This document shows positions 5,281 to 5,753 of a stretch of DNA of 5,753 nt, piece by piece. A program made the position numbers and the translations under genes. This stretch comes from Cohaesibacteraceae bacterium. GTDB taxonomy: Bacteria; Pseudomonadota; Alphaproteobacteria; Rhizobiales; Cohaesibacteraceae. Position 1 is the stretch's first letter, and every line of letters begins with the position of its first letter. The DNA lies in contig JAESRR010000197.1 of assembly GCA_016764535.1 (NCBI GenBank), positions 1 through 5,753 on the forward strand. The letters run 5' to 3'. Below the pieces are notes generated by a model. It made no database searches. It saw only the letters and a program-made list of their open reading frames with translations, and had not been told where the DNA came from.

Positions 5281-5753
5281 TTACAACAGGTTGGATGAAC
5301 CCAGTGCCTCTCCGGCTGTTTCAATTGTTTCCCGTGACCAGTGAACATTTATCACCGCACCGGTTTTGCCATTTGTTTTGTTCTGTAGGACCATGTGGCC
5401 GCCAGAGCGTTCCAGCAATGTTTTTGCAATAAAGAAACCAAGACCAAGTCCGCCAGGTTCTTCAGCCGCCTTGTGTGGGTCGGACTGGGACCGCGATGTG
5501 ATATAGGGTTCTCCCAGGCGTTTAAATATTTCGGACGGAAATCCGGGCCCGTCATCCTCTATCGATACGCTGATTTGTTTTGCATTCCAGCGTCCGGTAA
5601 TTCTCACTGTCGTCCTTGCATAATCAACAGCATTTTCGATGATATTCCCAAGACCGTATAACAGGCCGGGATTACGTACCAGAAGCGGCTCTTCTCCGTC
5701 GCCGGACAGATCTATATTGAGTTCAACCCCAAAATTTCGATGGGGGGCGACAA
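5281..5753 (-). CDS. actS: Redox-sensitive sensor histidine kinase ActS/RegB/PrrB, C-terminal part
   Basis: The readable 156 residues are the catalytic ATP-binding domain of a membrane sensor kinase that phosphorylates ActR. The gene enters from beyond the right edge. Visible motifs are the N-box GLGNIIENAVDYA (5655-5617), the G1 box EDDGPGF (about 5556-5536), the F-box region LGEPYITSR (about 5517-5491) and the G2 box GLGLGFFIAKTLLERSG (about 5451-5401). The exact G2 wording, followed by GGHMVLQNK, is characteristic of the RegB/PrrB/ActS subgroup rather than of generic kinases. The stop is TAA at 5283-5281. The phosphorylated histidine, the redox-active cysteine and the membrane quinone-binding segments known in the family lie outside the window, so redox sensing cannot be checked here. 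Confidence 0.92.
   Translation of the reverse strand, partial: VAPHRNFGVELNIDLSGDGEEPLLVRNPGLLYGLGNIIENAVDYARTTVRITGRWNAKQISVSIEDDGPGFPSEIFKRLGEPYITSRSQSDPHKAAEEPGGLGLGFFIAKTLLERSGGHMVLQNKTNGKTGAVINVHWSRETIETAGEALGSSNLL

Noticed and set aside
5175..5348. Longer ActR form starting at 5348 or 5204
   Set aside because: The extra residues (MFTGHGKQLK and following, with many Cys, Pro and Trp) do not resemble any receiver-domain extension and overlap the end of actS. Neither start has a ribosome site, whereas ATG 5174 does.
1..5753. A previously undescribed multi-gene system, CRISPR array or mobile element
   Set aside because: The genes are common alphaproteobacterial housekeeping or regulatory families in alternating orientation. 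No repeat arrays, transposases, integrases, toxin-antitoxin pairs or defence-type domains were recognised on either strand.

Overview
The window looks like chromosomal DNA of an alphaproteobacterium of moderate GC, with about 150 bases of foreign sequence at its left edge. The taxon call rests on an ActR/RegA/PrrA-type response regulator beside an ActS/RegB/PrrB-type sensor kinase, an MmcB-family repair protein (a family I know mainly from alphaproteobacteria), and a DUF1176 secreted protein. The genus cannot be read from this sequence; Hyphomicrobiales or a relative is a reasonable guess.

Layout. Bases 1-~150 are AT-rich and encode, on the minus strand, the second half of a heavy-metal-associated (HMA) domain like those at the N-terminus of Bacteroidota copper P-type ATPases. 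At about 150 this abuts the N-terminally truncated EAL domain of a cyclic-di-GMP phosphodiesterase (+, to 705). Both genes are cut inside a domain, and this looks more like a chimeric join than a natural locus. Then come a secreted DUF1176 protein (+, 815-1876); the ribosome-rescue hydrolase ArfB (-, 1873-2295), convergent and overlapping it by four bases; a divergent HI0933/YhiN/BaiN-type flavoprotein (+, 2415-3599); a hairpin terminator candidate near 3633-3652; a small RidA-family protein (-, 3662-4006); divergent mmcB (+, 4102-4587); and, convergent with mmcB, actR (-, 4617-5174) preceded by the 3' part of actS (-, 5281 to beyond the window end).

How the genes relate. Only actS and actR form an obvious functional unit, a redox-responsive phosphorelay. 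They are separated by 106 bases that hold a promoter candidate, so actR may also be transcribed separately. The rest are single-gene transcription units in alternating orientation: c-di-GMP turnover, an envelope protein of unknown function, translation rescue, a flavoprotein, damage control of reactive enamine/imine intermediates, and DNA repair. No tRNA, rRNA, CRISPR array, insertion sequence or phage gene was seen. I found no convincing undescribed system; the main anomaly is the join near base 150.
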